A DNA stretch of 64,000 bases from positions 40,552 to 104,551 of the forward strand of contig SWDS01000002.1 in the NCBI GenBank assembly GCA_005116745.1, in the 5' to 3' direction. Shown piece after piece: positions 52,759 to 62,461 of the stretch (its first letter is position 1; every line of letters begins with the position of its first letter). Source of the DNA: Nitrospira sp. Lineage in GTDB: Bacteria > Nitrospirota > Nitrospiria > Nitrospirales > Nitrospiraceae. Both the position numbers and the translations under genes were made by a program. The notes below the pieces were generated by a model. The model was not told where the DNA came from and searched no databases. It worked only from the letters and a program-made list of their open reading frames with translations.

Positions 52759-53079
52759 ATGTCGACAGCGCTACGTGTGATCACGGTTACCTTGTTCATG
52801 GTTAGCCTTGGAGCGACTCCATTCGCCGTCGCCGCACCTCAACAGCAAAACAAAATGAAGGTCTGTAACGAGCAGGCAAACAAGAATGGGTTTGGCGAAG
52901 GAAAGGGAGACGAGCGGAAGGAGTTTATGAAGGACTGTCTCTCCGCCAAGTCGGAGAAAAGTGGAAGCGGGAAGGGCTCTCAGCAGAATAAGATGAAGAC
53001 GTGCAATAAAGAAGCGGGCGACAAGAAGTTGAAGGGCGACGAGCGGAAGCAATTCATGAGCGATTGCCTCTCAGCCTAG
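52759..53079 (+). CDS. PsiF-repeat protein, secreted
   Basis: 106 residues with a signal peptide (VITVTLFMVSLGATPFAVAA). Two PsiF repeats: NKMKVCNEQANKNG..GDERKEFMKDCLSA and NKMKTCNKEAGDKKLKGDERKQFMSDCLSA, each with two Cys in the pattern C-x(n)-MxxCLSA. PsiF is named for phosphate starvation induction in E. coli; its function is unknown. A strong terminator follows. Confidence 0.9.
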   Translation: MSTALRVITVTLFMVSLGATPFAVAAPQQQNKMKVCNEQANKNGFGEGKGDERKEFMKDCLSAKSEKSGSGKGSQQNKMKTCNKEAGDKKLKGDERKQFMSDCLSA

Positions 53080-53089
53080 TCCTGTTATT

Positions 53090-53113
53090 CCGGCGCGGCC
53101 CAGGCCGCGCCGG
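53090..53113 (+). terminator. Hairpin terminator after psiF
   Basis: CCGGCGCGGC (53090-53099), loop CCAG, GCCGCGCCGG (53104-53113): a perfect 10-bp GC stem, then ATTGATTTCG. It is 10 bp past the psiF stop and may also serve the convergent cysE transcript. Confidence 0.75.
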
Positions 53114-53151
53114 ATTGATTTCGTCCGCGAGCCTGCCCGTATCACTCACTA

Positions 53152-53802
53152 TTACGGATTAGACTTCCCATCTTGATTTTCGAGTCTTTTCCGGAGTTCG
53201 ATCAATTCCTGCTCAAGCGCCAGGAAGCGATCGCTTATGGGGTCCGGCAAATCGACTTGGTCCATCGTCGCATCCGGCAACCGTTCACCCAGGGACTTGA
53301 TCACACGGCCCGGCACACCGATGACTGTCGAATTGGGGGGAACATTCTTCAATACGACAGAATTGGCCCCAATTTTTACATTGTCACCGATCGTAATCCC
53401 ACCAAGAATCTTGGCCCCGGCCCCCACCACCACGTGATTGCCCAACGTCGGGTGACGCTTGCCACGCTCTTTACCTGTCCCCCCCAAAGTCACCCCTTGA
53501 AAGAGAGTCACGTAGTCCCCAATCTCAGCCGTTTCTCCGATCACCACTCCCATACCATGATCGATAAAAAACCCCGTCCCGATTTTTGCGGCAGGATGAA
53601 TCTCCACACCGGTCACCCAGCGGGCTAGTTGTGAAATCGCACGCGGGAGGAAGGGAACGCCCATCGACTTGAGGTAATGGGAAATTCGATAGGCCAACAA
53701 CGCATGGAAGCCTGCGTACGTAAGGATGACCTCCAGCTTGCTTGTTGCCGCCGGATCTCGATCAAAGACCGCCTTGAGATCTTGTGTAATGTGCGCCAGC
53801 AT
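53152..53802 (-). CDS. cysE: Serine O-acetyltransferase
   Basis: 216 residues, short CysE form (EpsC-like). Left-handed beta helix with [45 protein letters not shown] and [20 protein letters not shown]. Makes O-acetylserine for cysteine synthesis. The C-terminal tail is helical and acidic. Next to psiF, convergent. Confidence 0.93.
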   Translation of the reverse strand: MLAHITQDLKAVFDRDPAATSKLEVILTYAGFHALLAYRISHYLKSMGVPFLPRAISQLARWVTGVEIHPAAKIGTGFFIDHGMGVVIGETAEIGDYVTLFQGVTLGGTGKERGKRHPTLGNHVVVGAGAKILGGITIGDNVKIGANSVVLKNVPPNSTVIGVPGRVIKSLGERLPDATMDQVDLPDPISDRFLALEQELIELRKRLENQDGKSNP

Positions 53803-53822
53803 CAGCAGTATATCCTACGACC

Positions 53823-54308
53823 TCAGGTCGGCTCGATCAAACAAATGGCATGGGCGATCATGCCCTCCTCATGGCCCACGGCATCTAACCCTTCTCCGCT
53901 TTTCACCTTGACATTGACTGACTCAGGGAGGATCCCGGCGGCTTCTGCCATGGCCTTCTGCATCGCCGGGAGGTGCGGTCCAAGACGGGGCGCTTGAGCC
54001 ACGATCACGGTATCAATATTTCCCACTCGATACCCCCTCACTTTCAGCTTCGACATGACATCTTCCAACAGTTTGAGGCTCGAGATTCCTTTGTACTTAG
54101 GGTCCGAACTGGGGTAGTGTCGTCCCAAATCTCCCTCTCCCATGGCACCCAACAAGGCATCGCACACGGCATGAACCAGCACATCGGCGTCAGAATGACC
54201 AACCAACCCTTTGCTATGGGGAATTTCGACCCCGCCAAGAATCAGTTTACGCCCTGGTCCCAATGGATGGACGTCATAGCCATACCCAATACGAAATCCC
54301 TTGCTCAT
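53823..54308 (-). CDS. ispF: 2-C-methyl-D-erythritol 2,4-cyclodiphosphate synthase
   Basis: 161 residues. GYGYDVHP, HSDADVLVHAVCDALLGA, GDLGRHYPSSDPKYKG: the metal and substrate motifs. MEP pathway to isoprenoids. The start overlaps the ispD stop by 4 bp (ATGA), so ispD-ispF are translationally coupled, a common arrangement. Confidence 0.96.
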   Translation of the reverse strand: MSKGFRIGYGYDVHPLGPGRKLILGGVEIPHSKGLVGHSDADVLVHAVCDALLGAMGEGDLGRHYPSSDPKYKGISSLKLLEDVMSKLKVRGYRVGNIDTVIVAQAPRLGPHLPAMQKAMAEAAGILPESVNVKVKSGEGLDAVGHEEGMIAHAICLIEPT

Positions 54309-55024
54309 GTTGTCCCTTTCATGCGTCCCGACTGACGGGAGGCCAAGATGGCCTCACCGATCACCATATCCTCAGGCCTCGTGACCTTGATATTCTCTCC
54401 GCTCCCTTCCACCACCTCGACTGGGTGACCTGCCCATTCAAACAAGAACGCGTCATCGGTGGCGCGCACACCGTCCGCATGAGCTTTCCGGTGGGCATCC
54501 AGCAATCGATCACGTCGGAACGCCTGCGGCGTCTGTGCCAACCAGAGCGGCCCGCGATCGACTGTTCGTTCGATATGATGATTATTTCCAACCTGTTTGA
54601 CCGTATCACGCATCGGCAAGGCCACAATGGCCCCACCCACGCGGCGAGCCGCCTCGACCACATCAGACACCATATCCAGAGTCAGAAACGGTCGTACCGC
54701 ATCATGAACGACCACGATGTCCGTCTCGACAGGCACGTGCTCGAGAGCATGCCGGACCGAATCCTGACGCTCCTTTCCACCCGCAACCACCCTCGTGATT
54801 TTTGAGAAGCCATATCGAACGGCAAGATCGTTGAGGCAATAGTCAAGGTCGGCCTCTGGCACAGCCAGTATAATCTCGTGAATGACGGGAGAGTGCTGAA
54901 GGACACGAAGCGAGTGGACCACCAGCGGTTCACCGCCGAGGGCGAGAAATTGTTTAGGCACCGAGCCGCCCATGCGGAGACCTCGTCCAGCGGCAGGGAC
55001 GAGCGCCACGGTGTGGTTACTCAC
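54305..55024 (-). CDS. ispD: 2-C-methyl-D-erythritol 4-phosphate cytidylyltransferase
   Basis: 239 residues. ALVPAAGRGLRMGGSVPKQFLALGG is the CTP-binding start, with VVVHDAVRPF, DTVKQV and TDDAFLFEWAGHPVEVVEG downstream. MEP pathway. It begins a tight ispD-ispF pair downstream of the DegP protease gene (55 bp gap). Confidence 0.95.
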   Translation of the reverse strand: MSNHTVALVPAAGRGLRMGGSVPKQFLALGGEPLVVHSLRVLQHSPVIHEIILAVPEADLDYCLNDLAVRYGFSKITRVVAGGKERQDSVRHALEHVPVETDIVVVHDAVRPFLTLDMVSDVVEAARRVGGAIVALPMRDTVKQVGNNHHIERTVDRGPLWLAQTPQAFRRDRLLDAHRKAHADGVRATDDAFLFEWAGHPVEVVEGSGENIKVTRPEDMVIGEAILASRQSGRMKGTT

Positions 55025-55079
55025 GTGAAGAGTCTAGGATTTCAACAGTCACTGTATGACCGCCTGCCCACCGACTGGC

Positions 55080-56630
55080 TCATGGGCGAAGCGTGAGATA
55101 GATCGTCCGCCCTTGGCGTTTCAACAATAGCAAGACGGCTTGATCTTTCGGCAATTTGCCGGCGATTCGCTCAAAGGTTTTCACGGACGTGACGGCTTGG
55201 CGATTCACCTCGAGCACGATATCCCCCTCACGAACTCCCAGTTCTTCCGCCGTGCTCCCGGGCTTGACCCGAACAATCACCACGCCCCGCTCACTAGATT
55301 TGAGCCCAAATCGGCCAGCTAATTCTTCGGTTAACTCTCGCACATCGAGACTGGAGAGTATTCCCGTCGGCGTGGCTGCATCCCCTCCGTCTTCATCGCT
55401 GCTTTGTGACATCGACTTGGGCTGCTCAACGATGGTGAGATCAATGGATTTGGGTTTCTTATCCCGAATAATCTTCACCAGAACTTTCTTTCCAACCGCA
55501 GTCTGGGCCACAGCATTGCGCAGATGGGTTGGTGAATCCATCGACTTGCCATCATACTCGATGATCACGTCGGCTCGTTCGAATCCGGCCTTTTTCGCCG
55601 GGCTGTCGTCCATCACATCACTGACCAGCACACCCTTTGTCTCCGTGACTCCAAACTGGGAGGCCAATTCTGGTGTGAGCTCTTGAATCGAGACGCCGAG
55701 CCACCCTCGAACGACTTTGCCCGTCTGCACCAGTTGTCCCATAATGGACTGGGCCATGTTGCTCGGCACGGCAAACCCGATCCCCATGTTGCCGCCGCTC
55801 TGGCTGAAGATGGCCGTATTGATTCCAACCAGCTCACCTCGCACATTGACCAGCGCTCCACCTGAGTTCCCAGGGTTAATCGCAGCATCTGTCTGGATGA
55901 AATCCTCGTACTCCGCAATGCCTGCGGCTCGTCCAAGAGCACTGACAATCCCCAAGGTCACGGTCTGTGTCAGTCCGAACGGATTTCCGACGGCCAGGAC
56001 AAACTCCCCGACTTCCAGTTTGTCTGAATCGGCCCACGCGACGGTTGGAAGCCCCGTCGCATCGATCTTCACGACGGCCACATCGGTCTTCGGGTCGGTC
56101 CCGATCAGCTTCGCCTTAAATTCGCGCTTATCCGACAGCGTGACACGAATTTCATCCGCCTTGCCAACCACATGATTGTTGGTGATGATGAGTCCGTTTG
56201 ATTCAACGATCACGCCGGACCCCAACCCCCGCTCTTTTCGTTCTTTCGGGTGTTCATACTTTTTAAAAAACTCGTCGCCGAAAAACTTTCTAAACAATGG
56301 GTCATCAAACGGCGCTGTCCCGGAACCTTCAGAACGTCCGCTCTTGGTCGCGTAGATATTGACCACCGCTGGTTTCACCGACTTGGCAATATCGACAAAT
56401 GTTTGACTGCCCCAGCCCAACACTGGCTGAGGAGCCGTCGACACGGGTCTGGCGACGGGGGGCGTTGAGGCAATGGAAGATGCATCGGGAACCGCATGCC
56501 CAGCAGGCAACCAGCCGAGGTCCGAAGCAACCACAAAGCCTATGACGATCCCAACCGTTAACAAGGTTGCGGCAGCTATCCACCTTCTCATTCCGCGAGG
56601 CGGTTTGCGTTCACTATCCACTTGATTCAT
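55080..56630 (-). CDS. DegP/HtrA-family periplasmic serine protease (Do)
   Basis: 516 residues. A basic, membrane-anchoring N-terminus precedes the trypsin-like domain with His153 (ITNNHVV), Asp183 (KTDVAVV) and Ser256 (NPGNSGGAL), the complete triad. Two PDZ domains follow: GWLGVSIQELTPELASQFGV and a second with GVVIVRVKPGSTAEELGVREGD. Degrades or chaperones misfolded envelope proteins. Either a signal peptide or an uncleaved anchor is possible (MRRWIAAATLLTVGIVIGFVVASD). Confidence 0.94.
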   Translation of the reverse strand: MNQVDSERKPPRGMRRWIAAATLLTVGIVIGFVVASDLGWLPAGHAVPDASSIASTPPVARPVSTAPQPVLGWGSQTFVDIAKSVKPAVVNIYATKSGRSEGSGTAPFDDPLFRKFFGDEFFKKYEHPKERKERGLGSGVIVESNGLIITNNHVVGKADEIRVTLSDKREFKAKLIGTDPKTDVAVVKIDATGLPTVAWADSDKLEVGEFVLAVGNPFGLTQTVTLGIVSALGRAAGIAEYEDFIQTDAAINPGNSGGALVNVRGELVGINTAIFSQSGGNMGIGFAVPSNMAQSIMGQLVQTGKVVRGWLGVSIQELTPELASQFGVTETKGVLVSDVMDDSPAKKAGFERADVIIEYDGKSMDSPTHLRNAVAQTAVGKKVLVKIIRDKKPKSIDLTIVEQPKSMSQSSDEDGGDAATPTGILSSLDVRELTEELAGRFGLKSSERGVVIVRVKPGSTAEELGVREGDIVLEVNRQAVTSVKTFERIAGKLPKDQAVLLLLKRQGRTIYLTLRP

Positions 56631-56666
56631 GGTGTCATTTCGCTCGTATCACTCCTGCATGGGAGA

Positions 56667-57590
56667 TCACTGAATCTCGCCGCTGTAAATCCCCATGATC
56701 GTGTGCAGAAACTTGGTCGCCTCCGCCTTTGGACGCTGGAATGAATTCCGGCCGATGATCGAGCCAAAGCCTCCACCATCCCGAATAGCTCGAGCTTCCT
56801 CGAAGACGTTTTTATCTTCGCTCTTGGCCCCGCCCGAAAAGATGACGATCCGACGACCATCGAACGAGCTCTGGACCACATGCTTCACTCGCTCCGCCAG
56901 AGTCTTGATCGGAATTTGCGCCGATTCGTACACCTTCTTGGCTGCAGCTTGCTCCAAATGCGCAGTCGGCAATTTCACCTTGATAATGTGGGCTCCCAAT
57001 TGAGCCGCAATCTGCGCAGCATACGCGACGACATCCATAGCCGTCTCACCCTCTTTACTCAACACCGACCCTCGTGGATAGGACCACACGACCACTGCAA
57101 GGCCACTGTCTTTTGCTTCCTCAGCAATCGCTTGCAATTGCTCATACATATCGTTGCAATGGGAAGAACCCGGATAGATCGTGTACCCGACGGCCGAACA
57201 ACCCAACCGAAGAGCATCCCTCACACTGCCGGTTACTGAGGGCAACGGATCCTTCTCATCATGCAACACATCGTGATTATTGAGTTTGAGAATGAGGGGA
57301 ATCTGGCCCGCAAACTCATTGACCCCGGCTTCCAGAAAACCCAGTGGGGCGGCATAGGCATTACATCCGGCATCAATCGCAAGTTGAAAGTGATAGTGCG
57401 GATTATAGCCGGACGGATTCGGCGCAAAACTCCTCGCCGGCCCATGCTCGAATCCTTGATCCACCGGTAAAATGACCAACTTGCCGGTCCCCGCCAACTT
57501 GCCTGACCGGAGTAGACGCGCAATGTTGGTCTTCGTCCCGGCATTATCGCTCCCGTACCAACTGAGGATCTCTTGAACCCGATCTCCCAT
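56667..57590 (-). CDS. Class I fructose-bisphosphate aldolase (FbaB/DhnA type)
   Basis: 307 residues from the ATG at 57590 (GGGAGGGAATC upstream; an upstream in-frame start at 57689 is poorer). Schiff-base type: LVILPVDQGFEHGPARSF, with HIIKVKLPTAHLEQAA around the catalytic Lys, and VIFSGGAKSEDKNVFEEARAIRDGGGFGSIIGRNSFQRP. Interconverts fructose-1,6-bisphosphate and the triose phosphates. It lies just downstream of fbp, which uses its gluconeogenic product. Confidence 0.92.
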   Translation of the reverse strand: MGDRVQEILSWYGSDNAGTKTNIARLLRSGKLAGTGKLVILPVDQGFEHGPARSFAPNPSGYNPHYHFQLAIDAGCNAYAAPLGFLEAGVNEFAGQIPLILKLNNHDVLHDEKDPLPSVTGSVRDALRLGCSAVGYTIYPGSSHCNDMYEQLQAIAEEAKDSGLAVVVWSYPRGSVLSKEGETAMDVVAYAAQIAAQLGAHIIKVKLPTAHLEQAAAKKVYESAQIPIKTLAERVKHVVQSSFDGRRIVIFSGGAKSEDKNVFEEARAIRDGGGFGSIIGRNSFQRPKAEATKFLHTIMGIYSGEIQ

Positions 57591-57633
57591 GATTCCCTCC
57601 CGAGAACGTCTCCGTGTCACACGACGTGAGTAA

Positions 57634-58638
57634 TTACGCTCTCCCCTGAATGTATGCTTCCGCCTGCTCAACATCCAGACGGCTTCCAATGATCAATGGC
57701 ACACGCTGGTGCAATTTTTTAGCTTCCACGTCCAGAATTCTTGATGTGCCCGTTGAAGCTTTTCCCCCAGCCTGTTCGACGACAAAGGCCAGTGGATTCG
57801 CCTCGTAGAGCAGTCGAAGCTTCCCTTCTGGCTTGTCGGCTTCGCCCGGATAGAGATAGATCCCGCCCCCGAGCAACAAGCGATGCACATCGGCCACCAA
57901 ACAGCCAGAATACCGAGCGCTGTACGGACGACCGGTTGCCTTATCGCTGACCTTGAGCGAATCCACGTACTTCCTCGTTCCCTCCGACCACTTGTTATAG
58001 TTCCCTTCATTGGCAGCGTAGACCTTGCCCTTGTCAGGAATTCTGACCTGCGCGTGGGAGAGAAGATATTCTCCGATGCCCGGTTCAAGCGTGAATCCAT
58101 ACACGCCCTGCCCGACAGTGTACACCAGCATCGTGCTTGATCCGTACAGCAGATAACCAGCCGCAACTTGTTCGGTTCCTCGACGGATCATATCGCCTTC
58201 GGTGGGCAAACGGTCATCCCGATCATACTTGAGCACAGAGAAAATGGCCCCGAGCGGCATATTGTTGTCCGTATTGGAGGAGCCATCAAGAGGATCGAAC
58301 AGCAGCATATACTTCCCCTGCGGCCAATTGCCGGGCATTGAAATCGGCTTTTCCATTTCTTCCGAAGCTAAGGCGCAGACATAGCCGCTGTGTTGAAAGA
58401 CCTTGACGAAGTCGTCGTTGGCGATGGCGTCCAGCTTCTTGACCGTTTCTCCCTGCACGTTCGTGTCGCCGGTCGTTCCAAGAATGTTGATCAGCCCGGC
58501 GCGCCGTAGATCTTCAGAAATGAGCTTGCCGACCAGACCAATCTGGGTCAATAAACCGGAGAACTCCTCCGTCGCAGCTTGATGCGAGGCCTGATTCTGA
58601 GTGATAAAGCGGTTTAGCGTAAGTGGAAATTCTCGCAT
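57634..58638 (-). CDS. fbp: Fructose-1,6-bisphosphatase class I
   Basis: 334 residues from ATG 58638. Signature DPLDGSSNTDNNMPLGAIFSV and GYLLYGSSTMLVYTVGQGVYGFTLEPGIGEYLLSH; the C-terminal part has IYLYPGEADKPEGKLRLLYEANPLAFVVEQAGG. Dephosphorylates FBP for gluconeogenesis or the Calvin cycle. Sits 43 bp upstream of the aldolase gene; they likely form an operon. Confidence 0.95.
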   Translation of the reverse strand: MREFPLTLNRFITQNQASHQAATEEFSGLLTQIGLVGKLISEDLRRAGLINILGTTGDTNVQGETVKKLDAIANDDFVKVFQHSGYVCALASEEMEKPISMPGNWPQGKYMLLFDPLDGSSNTDNNMPLGAIFSVLKYDRDDRLPTEGDMIRRGTEQVAAGYLLYGSSTMLVYTVGQGVYGFTLEPGIGEYLLSHAQVRIPDKGKVYAANEGNYNKWSEGTRKYVDSLKVSDKATGRPYSARYSGCLVADVHRLLLGGGIYLYPGEADKPEGKLRLLYEANPLAFVVEQAGGKASTGTSRILDVEAKKLHQRVPLIIGSRLDVEQAEAYIQGRA

Positions 58639-58687
58639 GATGGCGCCCAGTATAGCGGGTTTGACCCGTGCGAACAACAATCGATGT

Positions 58688-59518
58688 TCAATACTCTTGC
58701 TTTGGAGTAGCGGTTTCCGGAAAGCCGTCTACCAAATCAGCGACAATGGACCCGAGCACGACCTTCGCCTTCATTCGAAGAGGAGTCTTCCTGTCATCGT
58801 TGGTAACCCACACGCGGATGTTACCCTGATTCATGAATAGCCCATGGAACGGCATGATCACCAGCACCCGGACCGTCTCAGCCTTTCCCCAGGCCCCTTC
58901 AATGGTCTCGATCGCTTCGACAAGAACCTCGACCGGGCGATTCTTCTTATCGTGGTACACGTTCATTTTCAGTGAAGCCCCAGGATTCGGTGGCAAGACC
59001 GTCCGCGTATAGTACAAGCATGACATGATATCCTGTGTCCCGGCTGGGATAGGAAGCGACTCCGTCGCACCTCCTCTGACAGCCATGACCGTACCTTCTT
59101 TTTGATGGAAGACGTACTCGATATCTTCTTTCTTTCTCCCTTCTCGCCGACGGAAGGTCATATGGTCCGGAGCCAGTGTCTCCAGATCCAGCTCCGACTC
59201 CACTCGATTATCCACCGGAAAGAACTTCGTGATGATCGGTGTCGAGTACGCCGTCCCCACCAACTTGGCAACCGGGCGATCGTTCGATCCCTCCATCTGA
59301 AACACTTCCATCACAGCAATCGCGGCTGTCATATTGAGCCAAGAAATCTCATACGTCAGCCGTTCGCCGACCTGAAAAGGACGCTTGAGTTCGTCTTGAG
59401 CATCCGCTTTAATTGAACCAGCAGGCAAGAACAGAAGCAACAAGGAAACGACAATCGAAGCATAGCGGCACATGTAAGAGACACCGGGAATTCGATCGGG
59501 CCAAGCCGTGGCAGCCAT
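58688..59518 (-). CDS. DUF3108-family secreted protein
   Basis: 276 residues from the ATG at 59518, which overlaps the stop of the phosphomannomutase gene as TAATG (one base shared), supporting coupled translation. An ATG at 59473 begins a cleaner signal peptide (MCRYASIVVSLLLLFLPAGSIKADA). The mature part has PFQVGERLTYEISWLNM and VRVWVTNDDRKTPLRMKAKVVLGSIVADL, matching the DUF3108 pattern. Function unknown; envelope location. Confidence 0.85.
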   Translation of the reverse strand: MAATAWPDRIPGVSYMCRYASIVVSLLLLFLPAGSIKADAQDELKRPFQVGERLTYEISWLNMTAAIAVMEVFQMEGSNDRPVAKLVGTAYSTPIITKFFPVDNRVESELDLETLAPDHMTFRRREGRKKEDIEYVFHQKEGTVMAVRGGATESLPIPAGTQDIMSCLYYTRTVLPPNPGASLKMNVYHDKKNRPVEVLVEAIETIEGAWGKAETVRVLVIMPFHGLFMNQGNIRVWVTNDDRKTPLRMKAKVVLGSIVADLVDGFPETATPKQEY

Positions 59519-60918
59519 TAACACCCGACCGCTCGTTTCGCCTCCAGGAGTTCCTCCTCGACGATCGCTCGAATGAGGTTAAGTTGTGCAGCGGACGTCG
59601 CCTCAAATCTGAGCACCAAGGCTGGTTGCGTGTTGGAGGCACGGATGAGCCCCCATCCATCATCAAATATCCCACGGACACCGTCGATCGTAATGAGGTC
59701 TCGCAGCACCAGTTTGCTCGGCCCAAGGCCTTGCTTGCTCTGCAAATACTCCGAAAATCTCAGGCGAACCCGCTCCACGACATTGAATTTGACCGTATCG
59801 GGAAGGTCCACCCGTATCTCTGGAGTCACCACCGTTTTGGGCAAGTCAGCGACTAACATGGAAAGCGGGTGTTGGGTCTTCGCCAGGATTTCAACAAGCC
59901 GACACGACGCATAGACCGCATCGTCGTACCCAAAATATCGATCCGCAAAAAACATGTGTCCGGACATTTCACCAGCCAATACCGCCGATTCTTCTTTCAT
60001 CTTTGCCTTGATCAGCGAATGGCCAGTCTTCCACATGATCCCACGTCCGCCTCGCTTGGCAATATCGTCATAGAGACTTTGCGACGCCTTGACTTCGGAA
60101 ATAATCGTACTGCCTGGGTTTGCGGCCAGGATCTCACGCGAGTAGATGACCAACAGACGGTCACCCCACAGCACCTCGCCCTGCTCATCAACAGCTCCGA
60201 TTCGGTCCGCATCCCCGTCATACCCGATTCCCACATCAGCCCCATGATCCTTCACCGCTTGCATGAGATCGGCGAGATTTTCAAGCACCGTAGGATCTGG
60301 ATGATGGTTAGGAAAGCGTCCGTCAAGATCGCAATACAACCCGGTCACTTTGCAACCGAGCAATTCAAGGGCTTGTTTGGCAATGAGAGACGCTGCGCCG
60401 TTTCCACTATCGATCACGACATGCAGCCGGTTTGCGTGGACATGAGAGAAGCTTTTCTGGAGGTACGCCAGATAGTCGGGAATAATGGGATGCTCGGAGA
60501 GACGGCCGTTCCCTGATACGAATACCCCTGCTTCCATCACCCTTCGAAGTTCCTGAATTTCCTCTCCATAAATGGCTGACTTGCCGACACAGATCTTAAA
60601 GCCATTATACTCCGCTGCATTGTGGCTTCCGGTAATCATGATACCGCCGCCGACCGGCAGCGTGAACAAAGAAAAATACACAAGTGGTGACGTGCAAATC
60701 CCGATATCGATGACATCGAGCCCACCTGCGAGCAGTCCCTTGAGCAGCGCCTTGTGCAAGGACGGAGAACTGAGCCGCCCGTCACGCCCCAGGCTGATCG
60801 TCTTCACTCCACGCTTCACACCATACGTGGCGTAGGCACGGCCCACCCGCTCAGCCAGATCTTCGGTCAATTCGCTGCCGACAATTCCCCTCAGATCGTA
60901 TTCGCGAAATAAACCCAT
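59518..60918 (-). CDS. Phosphomannomutase / phosphoglucomutase
   Basis: 466 residues. SLGRDGRLSSPSL, active-site GIMITGSHNAAEYNGFK (phosphoserine), GYDGDADRIGAVDEQGEV (metal loop), AGEMSGHMFFADRYFGYDDAVYA (sugar-binding). Interconverts hexose-6-P and hexose-1-P. It feeds the ManC gene upstream, i.e. GDP-mannose synthesis for LPS. In the same run as manC. Confidence 0.93.
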   Translation of the reverse strand: MGLFREYDLRGIVGSELTEDLAERVGRAYATYGVKRGVKTISLGRDGRLSSPSLHKALLKGLLAGGLDVIDIGICTSPLVYFSLFTLPVGGGIMITGSHNAAEYNGFKICVGKSAIYGEEIQELRRVMEAGVFVSGNGRLSEHPIIPDYLAYLQKSFSHVHANRLHVVIDSGNGAASLIAKQALELLGCKVTGLYCDLDGRFPNHHPDPTVLENLADLMQAVKDHGADVGIGYDGDADRIGAVDEQGEVLWGDRLLVIYSREILAANPGSTIISEVKASQSLYDDIAKRGGRGIMWKTGHSLIKAKMKEESAVLAGEMSGHMFFADRYFGYDDAVYASCRLVEILAKTQHPLSMLVADLPKTVVTPEIRVDLPDTVKFNVVERVRLRFSEYLQSKQGLGPSKLVLRDLITIDGVRGIFDDGWGLIRASNTQPALVLRFEATSAAQLNLIRAIVEEELLEAKRAVGC

Positions 60919-61003
60919 AGTTCCTCGTTCAGTCTTCTTGTTGCACAGTCTTCAAGTCGGAAAGTTAAAAGCCCACTGAGTGTGACTTTATGACTTTTGA
61001 CGT

Positions 61004-62452
61004 TCAGCTTTTTGTTCGCCCGTAATCATCCTTAAACCGCACAATATCATCCTCACCGAGATACGATCCGTTCTGTACTTCAATGATGTGCACGATCTCC
61101 CGCCCTGGATTCTCCAATCGATGTGTGGTTTTCACCGGAATGGCGGTGCTTTTTCCGACCTTCAAATCGAACACCTCCTGATCCCGTGTCACGCGCGCGG
61201 TACCGGCAATCACCACCCAATGTTCGCTCCGCTGATGATGCATCTGGAGGGAGAGTCGCCCTCCGGGATTCACCGTGACGCGTTTCACTTTGAACCCAGG
61301 CCCCTCTTCCAACACGGTGTACGATCCCCAAGGCCGCTGAACCGTCAGATGTTCCAAATGTTCAGGGGCTTGCTGCTGCTTCAGAATATCGACGATCTTC
61401 TTCACATCTTGCGCCCGCGACTTGGGGCACACCAACGTCGCATCGGGGGTATCTACCACCACCATATCGTGTAACCCGATCGTTGCGACCACACGCCGAT
61501 CCGCATAGACAATCGTGTGCTTACTCTCGATGTCGATTACTCGCCCGATCACCACATTCCCGGCCTTATTCTTCTCCGCGACTTCATCCAGACTGCCCCA
61601 GCTCCCGACATCGGACCATTTGAACGTCACCGGCACCACGGCCGCCTTCGAGGACTGCTCCATCACACCGTTGTCGATTGAAACCGGCTTGATCGCGCGA
61701 TAGACGTCATCAATCACCTGCGTGGATGCTCCGCTCACTTTCAGCTCCCTGATTCGATCCATCGCGGTCGCAATGGCCGGCTGGTGAACACCAATCTCTT
61801 CCAAGATCGTCGCGGCCCGCCAGACAAACATGCCACTATTCCAAAAATAGTCCCCTGCCTTGAGATACTGAGCGGCCTTCGTCGCATTGGGCTTCTCCAC
61901 GAACTTTTGGACGCGATACCCTCGCAATTTACCCCGCACACCCAACAGAGCCTTGTTCTTTGGTTTGATATAGCCATACCCGGTTTCCGGTCGAATTGGC
62001 TTGATCCCAAACGTCACCAGGTAGCCTTCTGCAGCTAATTGTGCGGCCAATTGAACCGCGGCTTCGAAGTCACGCTGCCCCGTCACCACATGATCGGCGG
62101 GAACTACCAGCATGAGACCATCCGGGTCGCGTGCCGACACTTCAAGAGCGGCAAGCGCGATCGCAGGTGCCGTGTTGCGACCTTCTGGTTCGAGGAGAAA
62201 CCCGTTCGTGAGGTCCTCTTTCCAGTCAATCAGTTGCGTTCGAATGAGATCAGCTTGCGCCGCGTTGGTCGAGATCAGCACATTGGCGGCTGGGCTACAG
62301 CCGATGACACGCCGCATGGTCTGCTGAATGAGCGTATGCTCGCCGCCGATCCGCAAAAGCTGTTTCGGAAACAGATGACGGCTTAAGGGCCAAAATCTAG
62401 TCCCGCTCCCCCCCGCCATGATCACCGGATATAGTGAGTGATGTTTCGCCAT
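61004..62452 (-). CDS. manC: Mannose-1-phosphate guanylyltransferase / mannose-6-phosphate isomerase
   Basis: 482 residues, bifunctional type. N-terminal guanylyltransferase: PVIMAGGSGTRFWPLSRHLFPKQLL and GYGYIKPKNKALL. The C-terminal cupin isomerase half has VQRPWGSYTVLEEGPGFKVKRVTVNPGGRLSLQMHHQRSEHWVVIAG (metal His). Makes GDP-mannose for polysaccharide. Lies 9 bp after the KdsC-like gene and 85 bp before the phosphomannomutase. Confidence 0.94.
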   Translation of the reverse strand: MAKHHSLYPVIMAGGSGTRFWPLSRHLFPKQLLRIGGEHTLIQQTMRRVIGCSPAANVLISTNAAQADLIRTQLIDWKEDLTNGFLLEPEGRNTAPAIALAALEVSARDPDGLMLVVPADHVVTGQRDFEAAVQLAAQLAAEGYLVTFGIKPIRPETGYGYIKPKNKALLGVRGKLRGYRVQKFVEKPNATKAAQYLKAGDYFWNSGMFVWRAATILEEIGVHQPAIATAMDRIRELKVSGASTQVIDDVYRAIKPVSIDNGVMEQSSKAAVVPVTFKWSDVGSWGSLDEVAEKNKAGNVVIGRVIDIESKHTIVYADRRVVATIGLHDMVVVDTPDATLVCPKSRAQDVKKIVDILKQQQAPEHLEHLTVQRPWGSYTVLEEGPGFKVKRVTVNPGGRLSLQMHHQRSEHWVVIAGTARVTRDQEVFDLKVGKSTAIPVKTTHRLENPGREIVHIIEVQNGSYLGEDDIVRFKDDYGRTKS

Positions 62453-62461
62453 GCTTCCCTC